64,000 bases of DNA, from assembly GCF_012931845.1 (NCBI RefSeq), contig NZ_CP051884.1, positions 1,116,001-1,180,000 of the forward strand, in the 5' to 3' direction. A model generated the notes under the pieces. That model was given only the letters and a program-made list of their open reading frames with translations. It did no database searches and was not told where the DNA came from. Below, piece by piece: positions 25,907 to 35,664 of the stretch (the first letter of the stretch is position 1; every line of letters begins with the position of its first letter). The DNA comes from Cellulomonas taurus (GTDB taxonomy: Bacteria > Actinomycetota > Actinomycetes > Actinomycetales > Cellulomonadaceae). Position numbers and translations under genes: made by a program.

Positions 25907-27252
25907 GCGTGCCCGAGTACACCCCAGGCGAGTGGTTCGGGGTGGTCGCCGGCGACATGGCCGTGCTCCTGCACCCGGAGACGCCGGAGCCGGTGGTGCT
26001 CGCGGTGTGGTCCACGCTGCGCGCCCGCGAAGGACTGAGCCGACCGCTGGAGGCCCTGCTGGTCGACGGGATCAGCGGCCTGCACGCCTTCGCCGCGGCC
26101 CGGGTCTCCGGGGGAGTGCACACCGCGCTGCGGGGCGACGTGACGATCGTGACCACCCGGGACGGCGAGCGCCATCAGCGCACCGCGCCGCAGGTGGTGC
26201 TGTGGACCGAGGACAGCGACGACGCGGCGGAGCGAGTGGAGCTGCGTGCGCCGGGTGCGTCGACCGCCGGCGCGCTGCCGATCACCGAGGGCGTGGTGCG
26301 CGCGTCGTCCATCGTGCTGGACGGGACGTTGGAGGCGGAGGACGTGGCGGTGCCGCGCACTGCCGCTCCGCGCACCGCTGCCCCGGTCGGCCCGGTCGCC
26401 CCGGCCCGCCCGACGCGACCGGTGCGCCGTCGTGACCGCGAGGCGGAGCTGCCCCCGCGACCGACTCCGCCCACTCCGGCCCCGGTCTCGACTCCGGTCC
26501 CGGCCTCGGCCGCCGCCACCGAGGTCCTGCCCGCGATCCCGACGCCGAAGCCCGAGCCCGCCCCCGAGCCCGCCCCCGGGACCGGCCTCCCGCCGGTCGA
26601 CGGCCCGCGCTCCTGGCCCGCCGTCGCGCCCAGCCCGCAGCCGGCGCCCACCCCGGCTCCGGCCACGCCGGTGGCCACCGCTCCGGCGCCCGCCCTGCCC
26701 GGCCCGGCCTCCGACGACGACCACGACGGCATGACGATCCTCAGCGGCGAGCTGGCCAGCATCCGGCAGAACCTGCCGTCCTGGGCGGTCTCCGACTCCG
26801 GCCAGTGGCCGTCCGCCACCTCCACCGGCTCGACGCCCACCGCGAGTGCGGGGCCGTCCACCGGTGGCACCGCGGCGGTGCCGTTGACGCCTCCGGCACC
26901 GGCCCCCGACTCCTTCCCCCGGGTGGCGCTGTCCACCGGCGTGGTCGTCCCGGTGGACGGTGTGCTGCTGATCGGTCGCGCGCCCCAGGCGGCGCGCGCG
27001 GCCGAGGGTGTCCGCACCCGGCTGGTGGCGGTGCCGAGCCCCACCCAGGACATCTCCCGGACCCACGCCGAGATCCGGGTCGAGGCCGACCGGGTGCTGG
27101 TCACCGACCTGTTCTCCACCAATGGCGTCTCGGTCTCCTCCGGCGGGCTGCCGCCGCGCAAGATCCCCGCCGGGGAGCCGGTCGCGGTGCGGCCCGGTGA
27201 GCTGGTGGACCTCGGCGACGGGATCACGTTCACGGTGGAGCCGCCTGCATGA
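25903..27252 (+). CDS. FHA domain-containing protein with N-terminal DUF and Pro-rich linker
   Basis: A 449-residue protein. Residues 1-115 form a compact unknown domain (YTPGEWFGVVAGDMAVLLHP). A long Pro/Ala linker (about 145-340) follows, then a C-terminal FHA domain (345-447) with IGRAP, ISRTHAEI and DLFSTNGV, the residues that contact phosphothreonine. The linker contains the acidic motif DDDHDGMTILSGEL around Thr278, a likely phosphorylation or FHA-docking site. It overlaps the phosphatase and the kinase by 4 nt each. It probably recruits phosphorylated partners within this cluster. Confidence 0.88.
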   Translation: MSVPEYTPGEWFGVVAGDMAVLLHPETPEPVVLAVWSTLRAREGLSRPLEALLVDGISGLHAFAAARVSGGVHTALRGDVTIVTTRDGERHQRTAPQVVLWTEDSDDAAERVELRAPGASTAGALPITEGVVRASSIVLDGTLEAEDVAVPRTAAPRTAAPVGPVAPARPTRPVRRRDREAELPPRPTPPTPAPVSTPVPASAAATEVLPAIPTPKPEPAPEPAPGTGLPPVDGPRSWPAVAPSPQPAPTPAPATPVATAPAPALPGPASDDDHDGMTILSGELASIRQNLPSWAVSDSGQWPSATSTGSTPTASAGPSTGGTAAVPLTPPAPAPDSFPRVALSTGVVVPVDGVLLIGRAPQAARAAEGVRTRLVAVPSPTQDISRTHAEIRVEADRVLVTDLFSTNGVSVSSGGLPPRKIPAGEPVAVRPGELVDLGDGITFTVEPPA

Positions 27253-28826
27253 GTCCACGGGAAGCCGCGCAGCCGCCGCGACTTCCGGGCTACACCTTCT
27301 CCCGGGTGCTCGGTGGTGGTGGTGCCGCCGACGTCTACGCCTACCAGCAGCAGCTGCCCCGGCGGGACGTGGCGATCAAGGTCCTGCTGCCCACGGTCGA
27401 CGACGCCGAGCGGTCGGCCTTCGAACGCGAGGCGGACCTGACGGCACGGGTGTCGCACCACCCGTCGATCGTCACCGTCTACCAGGCGGGGGTCACCGAC
27501 GACGGGCGCGAGTTCCTGGTGATGGAGCTCTGCCCGCGCGCCACCCTCGGTCAGCGCTATCGGGCCGAGCGGATCGCCATCGCGGAGGTGCTGCGGATCG
27601 GGGTGCAGCTGGCCTGCGCCGTGGAGACCATGCACCGGGCCGGGATCGTCCACCGGGACATCAAGCCCGCGAACGTGCTGTTCAACGACCTGGGTCGGCC
27701 CGTGCTGAGCGACTTCGGCATCGCCGCCCCGGTGGACGACCACGCACCGGCTGTCGGCATGTCGATCCCGTGGGCGGCCCCCGAGCTGCTGACCGCCTCG
27801 CCGCAGGCGGGTCCCCGCGCCGACGTCTACTCGCTCGGCGCGACCCTGTTCTCCGCGTTGGCGGGTCGCTCACCGTTCGAGCGCCCGGGCGGCTCCAACG
27901 AGGCCGCCGAGCTGGTGGGTCGGATCGAGCGCGGCACCCCGACGCCGATGGCCCGGGACGACCTGCCACCCCGGCTGCGGACGGTGCTGGCCCGCGCGAT
28001 GGCGGTGGACCCGGCTCGTCGGCACGCCCACGCGGTGGACCTGGCGATGGACCTGCGCGCGGTGGAGGCCGACCTCGGCCTGCCGTTGACCCCCCTGGAC
28101 CTGGGCGAGGACACCGCCGCCGCCACGACGGCCGCCGATCCCGACGCGACCCGGATGCGGCCGGTGCACGCGGTGTCCCCGGGCCCGGTCGCAACCCCGG
28201 TTCCCACCCCGGCGAGCCCGGTCGACCACGACGCCACCAGGATCCGCCCGGTGCACGCGGTGCCATCGGCACCACCGGGAACGGTGCCCCAGGGAACCGC
28301 TGTACCCCCGGGAACCGCTGTGCCCCCGGGAACCGCTGTGCCCCCGGGAACCACCCCGGCCGTGGACGTCCGGGTGTCCGTCGACCCCGAACCGCGACGC
28401 CGCCGCACCGGCCGCCTGGTCGCGGGCCTGGTCTCCGGTGCCGTGGTGGTCGCCGCCGTGGTCGTGGTGCTGCTGGTCACCCAGAACCCGGATCGCGGGC
28501 AGAACCGGGACGACGACCCGCTGGCGAACCCGGCACCGACCGTCGGCCTGACGGTGCCCACCCCGATCGGCCTCACCGGCACCCGGCAGGCCGACGGCAG
28601 CGCGGTCTTCAGCTGGCGCAACCCGGACCCGCAGGACGGCGACACCTACCTGTGGGGCCTGCTGCGCAGCACCGGGCAGACCCAGGTGCAGCCGGTGGAC
28701 GAGCCGGGGATCGTGATCCCGGCCGCCGACCTCGCCGACATCGAGGGCCAGGTCTGCATCGAGGTCTCCGTGGTGCGCGCCGATCGTCGCGCCTCCACCA
28801 CCCCGGCCGAGGGGTGCACGCAGTGA
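27249..28826 (+). CDS. Membrane Ser/Thr protein kinase (Pkb2/PknB-like)
   Basis: A 525-residue Hanks-type kinase. The kinase domain (about 14-275) has the glycine loop LGGGGAADVY, the lysine in VAIKVLLP, the catalytic loop HRDIKPANV and DFG. A Pro-rich juxtamembrane region (280-390) contains two DATR(M/I)RPVHAV copies (Thr301, Thr330) and GTAVPP repeats. One membrane helix follows (about 391-414, LVAGLVSGAVVVAAVVVVLLV), then a small extracellular fibronectin-III-like domain rather than PASTA repeats. Overlaps on both sides show coupling to the FHA and giant FN3 genes. Active-site residues look intact. Confidence 0.93.
   Translation: MSPREAAQPPRLPGYTFSRVLGGGGAADVYAYQQQLPRRDVAIKVLLPTVDDAERSAFEREADLTARVSHHPSIVTVYQAGVTDDGREFLVMELCPRATLGQRYRAERIAIAEVLRIGVQLACAVETMHRAGIVHRDIKPANVLFNDLGRPVLSDFGIAAPVDDHAPAVGMSIPWAAPELLTASPQAGPRADVYSLGATLFSALAGRSPFERPGGSNEAAELVGRIERGTPTPMARDDLPPRLRTVLARAMAVDPARRHAHAVDLAMDLRAVEADLGLPLTPLDLGEDTAAATTAADPDATRMRPVHAVSPGPVATPVPTPASPVDHDATRIRPVHAVPSAPPGTVPQGTAVPPGTAVPPGTAVPPGTTPAVDVRVSVDPEPRRRRTGRLVAGLVSGAVVVAAVVVVLLVTQNPDRGQNRDDDPLANPAPTVGLTVPTPIGLTGTRQADGSAVFSWRNPDPQDGDTYLWGLLRSTGQTQVQPVDEPGIVIPAADLADIEGQVCIEVSVVRADRRASTTPAEGCTQ
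28290..28350 (+). repeat. 18-bp coding tandem repeat (GTAVPP) in the kinase
   Basis: GGAACCGCTGTGCCCCCG-type units, about 3.5 copies with one or two differences, encode GTAVPP in the juxtamembrane linker. Copy number can vary in frame. Confidence 0.8.
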
Positions 28827-31800
28827 AGTGGCCCTGGGACCGCAAGCGCACCGCCTCCACCGCCGCCGTGGTGACGGTGCCCGCCGTGCTGGCCACCCTC
28901 GCGGTGGTCAACCCCGGTTTCCCGCTGGCCCAGGTCGAGCTGAACGACGGCGCGGTGTGGCTGACCGCGACCAACACTCTGCAGCTGGGCCGGTACAACG
29001 CCCAGGTCGAGGAGCTGAACGCCGGGCTGGTCGCGAAGAGCGGTGACTTCGACGTGCGGCAGGAGGGGTCGGACGTCCTGCTGGTCGAGCCGGGCACCCT
29101 GACCGTCGTCGACCCGGCCTCGGTCGCCGCCGCCGCCGAGGTGCCGGTGCCCGCCGGGTCGCAGGTGTCGATGCAGGCGGGCACGGTCGCGGTGCTGGAC
29201 GCCGACGGCCAGCTGTGGGTGCGCACCCTCGCTGACCTCCCGCTGTTGCAGACCGGCACCGACCCCGCCGACGCCACCGTGGACGGTGACGCGCGGGTCG
29301 TGGTCGCCGACTCCGGAGACGCCTTCCTGGTCGCCGCGCAGACCGGTGACGTCACCCGGGTCACGCCGCACACCGGCGGCGCGTCGACCACCAGTGCCGA
29401 GACCGCGCTGGGCGGAGGCGTCGACGCGGTGACCGCGGTGGGGGACACCGTGGTCGGACTGGACGGCGACACCCTGCGCACCCCGGGCGGTTCCGCCTCC
29501 CTGGGGCTGAGCTCGCCGGTGCTGCAGCAGCCGGGCCCGCGTGCCGACACCGTGCTGGTGTCCGGCAGCAGCGGGCTGGTCGAGGCGTCGGTGGCGAACG
29601 GGTCGGTCACCGCCGAGTACCAGGCCGGGGGCGGCGGCACCCCCGCGGCGCCGGTCCGGGTGGGCGAATGCGCGCACGCCGCCTGGCCGTCGGCCCGGGA
29701 CAACTACCTGATGCTGTGCGACGGCCAGGACGAACAGCTGCTCACCCTGGACGGTATGACCTCCGCCGCCACCCTGGTCTTCCGGGTCAACCGGCAGGTG
29801 GTCGCCCTGAACGAGACCCGGGACGGACGGCTCTGGCTGCCGCTGCAGGACACCGAACTGCGCGAACCCGACTGGTCGCAGGTGATCCCGGAGGAGGAGA
29901 CCCAGGACGAGAGCGAGCAGGCCGACGGCGACCGCACCACCCACGAGCTGGTCGCCGAGTGCTCCACCAACAGCGCCACCCCCTCCGCGGTGGACGACGA
30001 CTTCGGGGTGCGACCCGGCCGCTCGGCGATCCTGCCGGTGATCGACAACGACACCTCCTCGGACTGCGGCATCCTGGTGATCACCGAGTTCGACCCGCTG
30101 CCGGAGAGCTTCGGCACCCTGGAACCGGTCTACGGCGGCCGGGCGTTGCAGGTCCGGGTCGCCCCCGGGGCCAGCGGCAGTGCGACCTTCAGCTACTCGA
30201 TCAGCGACGGTCGCGGCACCAGCTCCCCGTCCACCGCCAGCGTGACGCTCACCGTCCGGGACACCCAGAACGACCCGCCGGTGCAGGAGCGCACCGGCAG
30301 CATCCTGGTCGAACAGACCGCCAGCGCCACCTACCCCGTGCTGGCCGACTTCATCGACCCGGACGGCGACGAGCTGACCCTGGTCAGCGCCACCGCGGAG
30401 AAGGGCACCGCCCGGTTCCGGCAGGACGGCACGCTGACCTACGTCGCCGACGGCGGTGACCTGGGTCCGACGACGGTGCACGTCCTGGTGTCGGACGGGA
30501 CCAACACCACCGAGGGCACCGTCGACGTGGACGTGCGCGCCGCGGGGTCGTTGGACCTGCAACTGGACCCGGTGCACGCCGAGACCTACGTGGGCCGCAC
30601 GGTGGAGCTGCGCCCGCTCACCGCGGTGCGCACCCACGGTGCGGAGACGCCCCGGCTCGCCGGGGTGGACCAGGTGGGCGGCACCACCGTGACCCCGGAC
30701 CTGGAGCAGGGCACGATCGCGTTCAGCGCGCCCCGCGCCGGGACCTACTACGTCTCCTTCACCATCACCGCCGCACCCCAGCAGGCGACCGGGCTGGCCC
30801 GGATCGACGTGGTGGACCCGCCCGAGACCCCGCAGCCGCCGACCGCCGTGCTGGACCGCGCCTGGCTGCCCACCGGCGGGACCATGACCGTGGCGCCGTT
30901 GGCGAACGACACCGACCCGGCCGGCGGGGTGCTCGTCGTGCAGTCGGTCAGCGCCCCGGAACAGCTGAAGGTCGCGGTGCAGAACCACGAGCTGGTGGAG
31001 GTCGCCGCGGTGGGTGCCCTCACCGAGCCGGTGGTGCTGGAGTACGTGGTGACCAACGGCAGCGCCAGCGCGGTGGGGGAGATCCTGGTCCAGCCGGTGC
31101 CCCCGGCCAGCACCTCGCAGCCGCCGGTGGTGCCCAACGCCGTGGCCGAGGTCCGCACCGGCGGGGTGGTGACCATCCCGGTGCTGGCCGACGCCTACGA
31201 CCCGGACGGCGACACCATCTCCCTGGTCACGGAGTTCGCCGAGCCGCTGGGCGAGGGCCAGGGGCTGATGTTCGTCTCCGGCGACGTGCTGCGGTACCAG
31301 GCACCCGACACCGCGATGACCGTGCGTGCCACCTTCATCGTCCAGGACGCCACCGGCAACCAGACCGCCGCCACCGCCACCGTGCGGGTGCACGACTCGG
31401 ACCCGGCCACCAAGGTCCCGCCCCGCCCGAAGGACGTCGTCGCCCGGGTGTTCATCGGTGACACCGTGCGGATCGCGATCCCGCTGGTCGGCATCGACGT
31501 GGACGGCGACGGCGTCAGCCTGCTCGGGGTGGACACCGCCGGCACCAAGGGCCGGGTCACCGCGGTCGGCGCCGACTGGCTGGAGTACGAGGCGCTGCCC
31601 GGCGAGTCCGGCACCGACGAGTTCACCTACGCCGTCGAGGACTGGACCGGCCAGCGCGCCGTCGGCACCGTCCGGGTGGGCATCGCCGACCGTCCCGAGG
31701 ACAGCAACCGGGTGGTCGCGCGCGACGACCAGGTCACCGTGCGACCGGGGCAGCGGGTCGAAGTCCGGGTGCTGGACAACGACGTCGACCTGGCGGGCGG

Positions 31801-34654
31801 TGACCTGAGCGTGGACCCGGCGCTGGAGCTGCCGGAGCAGGTCGAGGCCGAGGTGCAGGGCAGCCGGATCGTGGTGGACGCGCCCGGCGCCGAGGGCACG
31901 TTCGGGATCGGGTACACGGCGGTGAACGAGCGCGGTGCCAGCAGCGGTGCGGTCCTGACGGTCCAGGTCGACGCCGACGCGGCCCTGCTGCCGCCGGTCG
32001 CCAAGGACATCGTCGTGCCGCCCGCCGACACCATCGACAAGACCGCCGTGGACGTCGACGTGCTGGAGGTCGCCCAGAACCCCAGCGGACCGATGTCCGA
32101 CCTGGAGGTCTCCGTGCCGACCAGCGCGCAGGACGTGGCGACGGTGCTCGCCGACGGCACCGTGCGGGTCACCCTGGCGGACACCGCGCAGACCCTGCCC
32201 TACCGGCTGACGAACACCGCCGACGACACCGGCACCGCCACCGCGTACGCCTTCATCACCGTGCCGCCGCTCGGCTTCTTCCCGCCTCAGGTGCGCCCCC
32301 GCGCGGACGAACTGCGCGTGGCCAGTGGCGACACCCTGACCATCCCGCTCGGCGCGCAGGTGCAGGTGGCGCCCGGCCGCACCGCGCAGATCGCCGACCC
32401 GACCGCAGTCACCGCCACCCGGTCGAACGGGGGTCCGCTGGTGGTCGACGCCAGCACCCTGCAGTTCACCTCCGAGGCCGGGTACGCCGGGCCCGCGTCC
32501 ATCACGGTCCCGGTCACCGACGCGACCGGCCCGGACGACGCCAACGCCCGGACCCGGACTCTCACGCTGCCGATCACCGTCTTCACCGAGGACGACTACC
32601 CGCCCACCTTCTCGCCCAGTCGGATCGAGGTCGCCCCCGGCGAGGCACCGGTGTCGGTCGACCTGCGCACCTTCACCCAGGGGGTGGAGGGATCGACCGG
32701 CGACCAGGCCTACGGCTTCCGGCTGGTCTCCGGCGCACCGGCCGGGTTCTCCGCGAGCCTGGACGGCACCCGGCTGAGCGTCTCCGCCGCCACCGGCACC
32801 GCCAAGGGCAGCGCGGGGACGATCCAACTGGAACTGAGCTACGGCCGCTCCGGCACCATGGACGTGCAGGTCGAGGTCCGGGCGATCGCCAGCACCCGCC
32901 GCCTGGCCAGCGTGCCCGACCGGGTGATCAACGACGCCGTGCAGGGACAGGACTCCGTGGTGGACGTCCTCGCCGGGGCGTACAACCCGTTCCCGGACCA
33001 GCCGCTCACCGTGATCGGTGCCAGCGTGCAGACCGCCGGGACCGGCACCGCCAGCGTCTCCGGCAGCAACGTCGTGGTCCGGCCGAATGCTGACCTGACC
33101 GGGCAGATGGTCGTGCAGGTCCGGGTGCGTGACGCCACCAACGACGCGGCCCGTGAGGTCGCGGCGACCATCTCGCTCCGGGTCCGTGGCAAGCCGGCCG
33201 CGCCCAAGGCGCCCCGGGTGGGCGCGGAGGTCCTCGATTCGCGGGCGATTCTGAGCTGGGACGCGCCAGACGCACGAGGTGAGCCGATCACGGGGTATCG
33301 AGTGACGGTGAGCCCTGGTGGACAGCAGCGCGCATGTGTTTCAACTACGTGCACGATCGACGGGCTCACGAACAACGTTGGCTATACCTTCACCGTGGCT
33401 GCGCAGAACGCAGTGGGGTGGTCTGATCCGAGCCCTGCCTCCACGGTCGTCACACCGGACGCTGTGCCGGATGCGCCGTCGCGCCCAACTCTGGTGAGAG
33501 GTGACGGCACCATCACCGCGAGGTGGGAAACGCCAGCATCCAAGGGTTCTCCCGTCGATTCGTACACCGTTACTCTGCTCGGCGGGCGGGGCGGATCAAG
33601 TACACAAACTACGTCGGGAACGTCATTCAGCTGGTCAGGGCTGCAAAACGGAACCGAATATACTGTGCAAGTTCGTGCCCACAATCGGGCTCCCCAGCCC
33701 AGTCCATGGAGCCTGGCCGCCTCAGCCACTCCGGCTGGACTGCCGGGACGACCCGCCGTGACAGCGAGTCGGGTGGACACGCCGCTCGGTGGCCAAATCA
33801 CCGTCGAGTGGACGCCGGTCGACCCGAACGGATCGCAGGTTCTTGAGTATCAAGTGTCCATCAGTCCGGAAATCGGTGTTCGTTCTGTCGGGGGTGCCGA
33901 AACCGCGCTGACTTTCGATGCTGTGAATGGCACGCCCTACTCTATTTCGGTGGCAGCTCGCAACGACGTGGGTGTGGGACCGAGTGGCCAGACGACCGCA
34001 ACTGCCTACGGCTCGCCTGAGAAGGTAGGTCAGCCGACGGTGCGGGTTTCGGGGGATCCAGGTTCAGGTGTTGTGCCAGAAGCGGGACAGGGTACTGCCG
34101 ACATCTCATGGCCGCCCGCGAGTGGCCGAGGCTCATGGGTTCGCTATCAGGTTTCCCTCGATGCGGGAACTAATTGGCGCGACGTGAGCGGTACCTCTCT
34201 TCATCTCAATCGACTGACGGGTGGACAGACCCTCACCGTTGTGGTGCGTGCCGTAAACACCGTTGGTCCGGGTGAGTCGTCCGTCGCTACGACGGTGGTT
34301 CCCAAGACCCTCCCCGGACAGGTTGACGGGTCGCGGGTTGCTGTGCGAGCTGATGACCAGCCCGCTGGTGCTCAGCCACAGAACGCCCAGGTGAGTTGGG
34401 GATCCGTTGAGTCGGGTGACGGCTCTCCGATCACGTACGAGGTCAAGCTGACCGCGCGCAACAACGGCGCGACCACGAGCGCCGTCAGTTCCGAAACGTC
34501 AGTTGTCCTGACCGTTCCCACAGGCCTTTCAACTGACGGTGCATTGGACGTCACGATCACCGCGCGCAACGGGCTCGGCGAGACGACCCAAAAGGTCCAG
34601 CGAGACGTGCCCTGGACAGCAGCCCCCGCGCCGCAGCCCACGAGCACTGGCTGA
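28823..34654 (+). CDS. Giant Ig-like/fibronectin type III repeat surface protein
   Basis: A 1943-residue exported protein. A basic N-terminus (MKWPWDRKR) and one hydrophobic segment (about 13-35) act as an uncleaved anchor or signal. Residues about 40-390 contain beta-rich, propeller-like repeats. From about 390 to 1460 lie roughly ten bacterial Ig/cadherin-like repeats with recurring DND, DPDGD and YxVxDG motifs. About 1465-1935 holds around five fibronectin type III domains. No LPXTG, SLH or cell-wall binding motif ends the protein. GTG at 28823 overlaps the kinase stop; the longer in-frame extension upstream is rejected because it lies within the kinase gene. The FN3 part has atypical base composition. 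It corresponds to fn3 of PFNA clusters. Confidence 0.88.
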   Translation: MKWPWDRKRTASTAAVVTVPAVLATLAVVNPGFPLAQVELNDGAVWLTATNTLQLGRYNAQVEELNAGLVAKSGDFDVRQEGSDVLLVEPGTLTVVDPASVAAAAEVPVPAGSQVSMQAGTVAVLDADGQLWVRTLADLPLLQTGTDPADATVDGDARVVVADSGDAFLVAAQTGDVTRVTPHTGGASTTSAETALGGGVDAVTAVGDTVVGLDGDTLRTPGGSASLGLSSPVLQQPGPRADTVLVSGSSGLVEASVANGSVTAEYQAGGGGTPAAPVRVGECAHAAWPSARDNYLMLCDGQDEQLLTLDGMTSAATLVFRVNRQVVALNETRDGRLWLPLQDTELREPDWSQVIPEEETQDESEQADGDRTTHELVAECSTNSATPSAVDDDFGVRPGRSAILPVIDNDTSSDCGILVITEFDPLPESFGTLEPVYGGRALQVRVAPGASGSATFSYSISDGRGTSSPSTASVTLTVRDTQNDPPVQERTGSILVEQTASATYPVLADFIDPDGDELTLVSATAEKGTARFRQDGTLTYVADGGDLGPTTVHVLVSDGTNTTEGTVDVDVRAAGSLDLQLDPVHAETYVGRTVELRPLTAVRTHGAETPRLAGVDQVGGTTVTPDLEQGTIAFSAPRAGTYYVSFTITAAPQQATGLARIDVVDPPETPQPPTAVLDRAWLPTGGTMTVAPLANDTDPAGGVLVVQSVSAPEQLKVAVQNHELVEVAAVGALTEPVVLEYVVTNGSASAVGEILVQPVPPASTSQPPVVPNAVAEVRTGGVVTIPVLADAYDPDGDTISLVTEFAEPLGEGQGLMFVSGDVLRYQAPDTAMTVRATFIVQDATGNQTAATATVRVHDSDPATKVPPRPKDVVARVFIGDTVRIAIPLVGIDVDGDGVSLLGVDTAGTKGRVTAVGADWLEYEALPGESGTDEFTYAVEDWTGQRAVGTVRVGIADRPEDSNRVVARDDQVTVRPGQRVEVRVLDNDVDLAGGDLSVDPALELPEQVEAEVQGSRIVVDAPGAEGTFGIGYTAVNERGASSGAVLTVQVDADAALLPPVAKDIVVPPADTIDKTAVDVDVLEVAQNPSGPMSDLEVSVPTSAQDVATVLADGTVRVTLADTAQTLPYRLTNTADDTGTATAYAFITVPPLGFFPPQVRPRADELRVASGDTLTIPLGAQVQVAPGRTAQIADPTAVTATRSNGGPLVVDASTLQFTSEAGYAGPASITVPVTDATGPDDANARTRTLTLPITVFTEDDYPPTFSPSRIEVAPGEAPVSVDLRTFTQGVEGSTGDQAYGFRLVSGAPAGFSASLDGTRLSVSAATGTAKGSAGTIQLELSYGRSGTMDVQVEVRAIASTRRLASVPDRVINDAVQGQDSVVDVLAGAYNPFPDQPLTVIGASVQTAGTGTASVSGSNVVVRPNADLTGQMVVQVRVRDATNDAAREVAATISLRVRGKPAAPKAPRVGAEVLDSRAILSWDAPDARGEPITGYRVTVSPGGQQRACVSTTCTIDGLTNNVGYTFTVAAQNAVGWSDPSPASTVVTPDAVPDAPSRPTLVRGDGTITARWETPASKGSPVDSYTVTLLGGRGGSSTQTTSGTSFSWSGLQNGTEYTVQVRAHNRAPQPSPWSLAASATPAGLPGRPAVTASRVDTPLGGQITVEWTPVDPNGSQVLEYQVSISPEIGVRSVGGAETALTFDAVNGTPYSISVAARNDVGVGPSGQTTATAYGSPEKVGQPTVRVSGDPGSGVVPEAGQGTADISWPPASGRGSWVRYQVSLDAGTNWRDVSGTSLHLNRLTGGQTLTVVVRAVNTVGPGESSVATTVVPKTLPGQVDGSRVAVRADDQPAGAQPQNAQVSWGSVESGDGSPITYEVKLTARNNGATTSAVSSETSVVLTVPTGLSTDGALDVTITARNGLGETTQKVQRDVPWTAAPAPQPTSTG
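33230..34560 (+). other. Low-GC foreign-composition segment inside the giant FN3 gene
   Basis: Sampled 60-base rows here are about 50-67% G+C (for example 50% at 33601, 58% at 33301) against about 73% at 32401. Codons ending in A or T (for example ACA, ACT, TCA, GAA) become frequent. The shift begins sharply near 33230 and ends near 34560, and it coincides with the FN3 domains. The frame stays open, so this looks like replacement of a domain-encoding segment by recombination. Confidence 0.8.
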
Positions 34655-34709
34655 TGACCAGCCATCGACCTACCCCACCCACCACCACCCGCGACAGGAG
34701 CCGCACGCG

Positions 34710-35663
34710 ATGACCCCCGACGAGTCGACCTGGTTCGCCCAGACCTTCGCCGCGCTCACCCGGAACGTGTCCCAGGCGGTGCTGGGCGCCGACGCCCCGG
34801 TGCGCCTGGTGCTCACCGCGATGATCGCCGAGGGGCACGTCCTGCTGGAGGACGCCCCGGGCACCGGCAAGACATCCCTGGCCAAGGCGATCGCCGCCTC
34901 GGTGCACGGCAGCCACCAGCGGATCCAGTTCACCCCCGACCTGCTGCCCAGCGACGTGACCGGCGTGACCATCTGGGATCAGGGCACCCGGCGGTTCGAG
35001 TTCCACACCGGCCCGGTCTTCACCTCCGTCCTGCTCGCGGACGAGATCAACCGTGCCTCGCCCAAGACCCAGTCGGCGCTGCTGGAGGTGATGGAGGAGG
35101 GGCACGTCACCGTGGACAAGGACACCCATCCCGTGGGCCGCCCGTTCATCGTGATCGCCACCCAGAACCCGGTGGAGCAGGCCGGGACCTATCGGCTGCC
35201 GGAGGCGCAGCTGGACCGGTTCCTGATCCGCACCTCCCTCGGCTACCCGGACCGCACGGCGACGGTGGAGATCCTGGCCGGGCAGCGGGACCGGACCGCC
35301 GCCCTGCACCCGGTGATCGGCACCGAGGACGTGGTGCGGATGGCCGATCTGGCCCAGGGTGTGCACGTCGACGGCGCGGTGCTGGACTACGTGGCCCGGC
35401 TGCTGGAGGTCACCCGCGACGACCCGCAGACCTCGCTGGGCGCCAGCGTCCGTGGCGGTCTGGCGCTGGTGCGCTGCGCCCGGGTGCTGGCCGCCGCCTC
35501 CGGCCGTGGCTATGTGGTGCCGGACGACATCAAGGAGCTGGCGATCCCGGTGCTGGCCCACCGACTCGTGCTGGACCCGGAGGCCGACTTCCTGGGCGCG
35601 ACCACCCGTGACGTGGTGCAGCGGGCGCTGGACAGCACCCCGCCGCCGGTGGCCCGGGCCTGA
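34710..35663 (+). CDS. MoxR-family AAA+ ATPase
   Basis: A 317-residue MoxR ATPase that acts with DUF58/VWA partners in assembly or maturation of complexes. Walker A is EDAPGTGKTSLA, Walker B LLADEINRASPKTQSALLEVM, and sensor 1 IATQNPVEQAGTYRLPEAQLDRF. ATG at 34710 follows ACAGGAG. A 55-nt gap from the FN3 gene is the largest spacing inside the cluster. DUF58 follows after 1 nt. Confidence 0.95.
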   Translation: MTPDESTWFAQTFAALTRNVSQAVLGADAPVRLVLTAMIAEGHVLLEDAPGTGKTSLAKAIAASVHGSHQRIQFTPDLLPSDVTGVTIWDQGTRRFEFHTGPVFTSVLLADEINRASPKTQSALLEVMEEGHVTVDKDTHPVGRPFIVIATQNPVEQAGTYRLPEAQLDRFLIRTSLGYPDRTATVEILAGQRDRTAALHPVIGTEDVVRMADLAQGVHVDGAVLDYVARLLEVTRDDPQTSLGASVRGGLALVRCARVLAAASGRGYVVPDDIKELAIPVLAHRLVLDPEADFLGATTRDVVQRALDSTPPPVARA

Positions 35664-35664
35664 G

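Noticed and set aside
27008..28822. N-terminal extension of the giant FN3 protein into the kinase gene
   Set aside because: The extension is Arg/Gly-rich shadow sequence overlapping the complete kinase frame; the GTG at 28823 gives a sensible start.
28646..32827. A 1393-codon minus-strand ORF opposite the giant FN3 gene
   Set aside because: Antisense to a gene with clear domain repeats; no recognisable domain and no start signal.
33501..33846. Two small plus-strand ORFs in other frames inside the low-GC FN3 segment
   Set aside because: They lie within the intact FN3 reading frame and exist only because stop codons are distributed differently in this segment.
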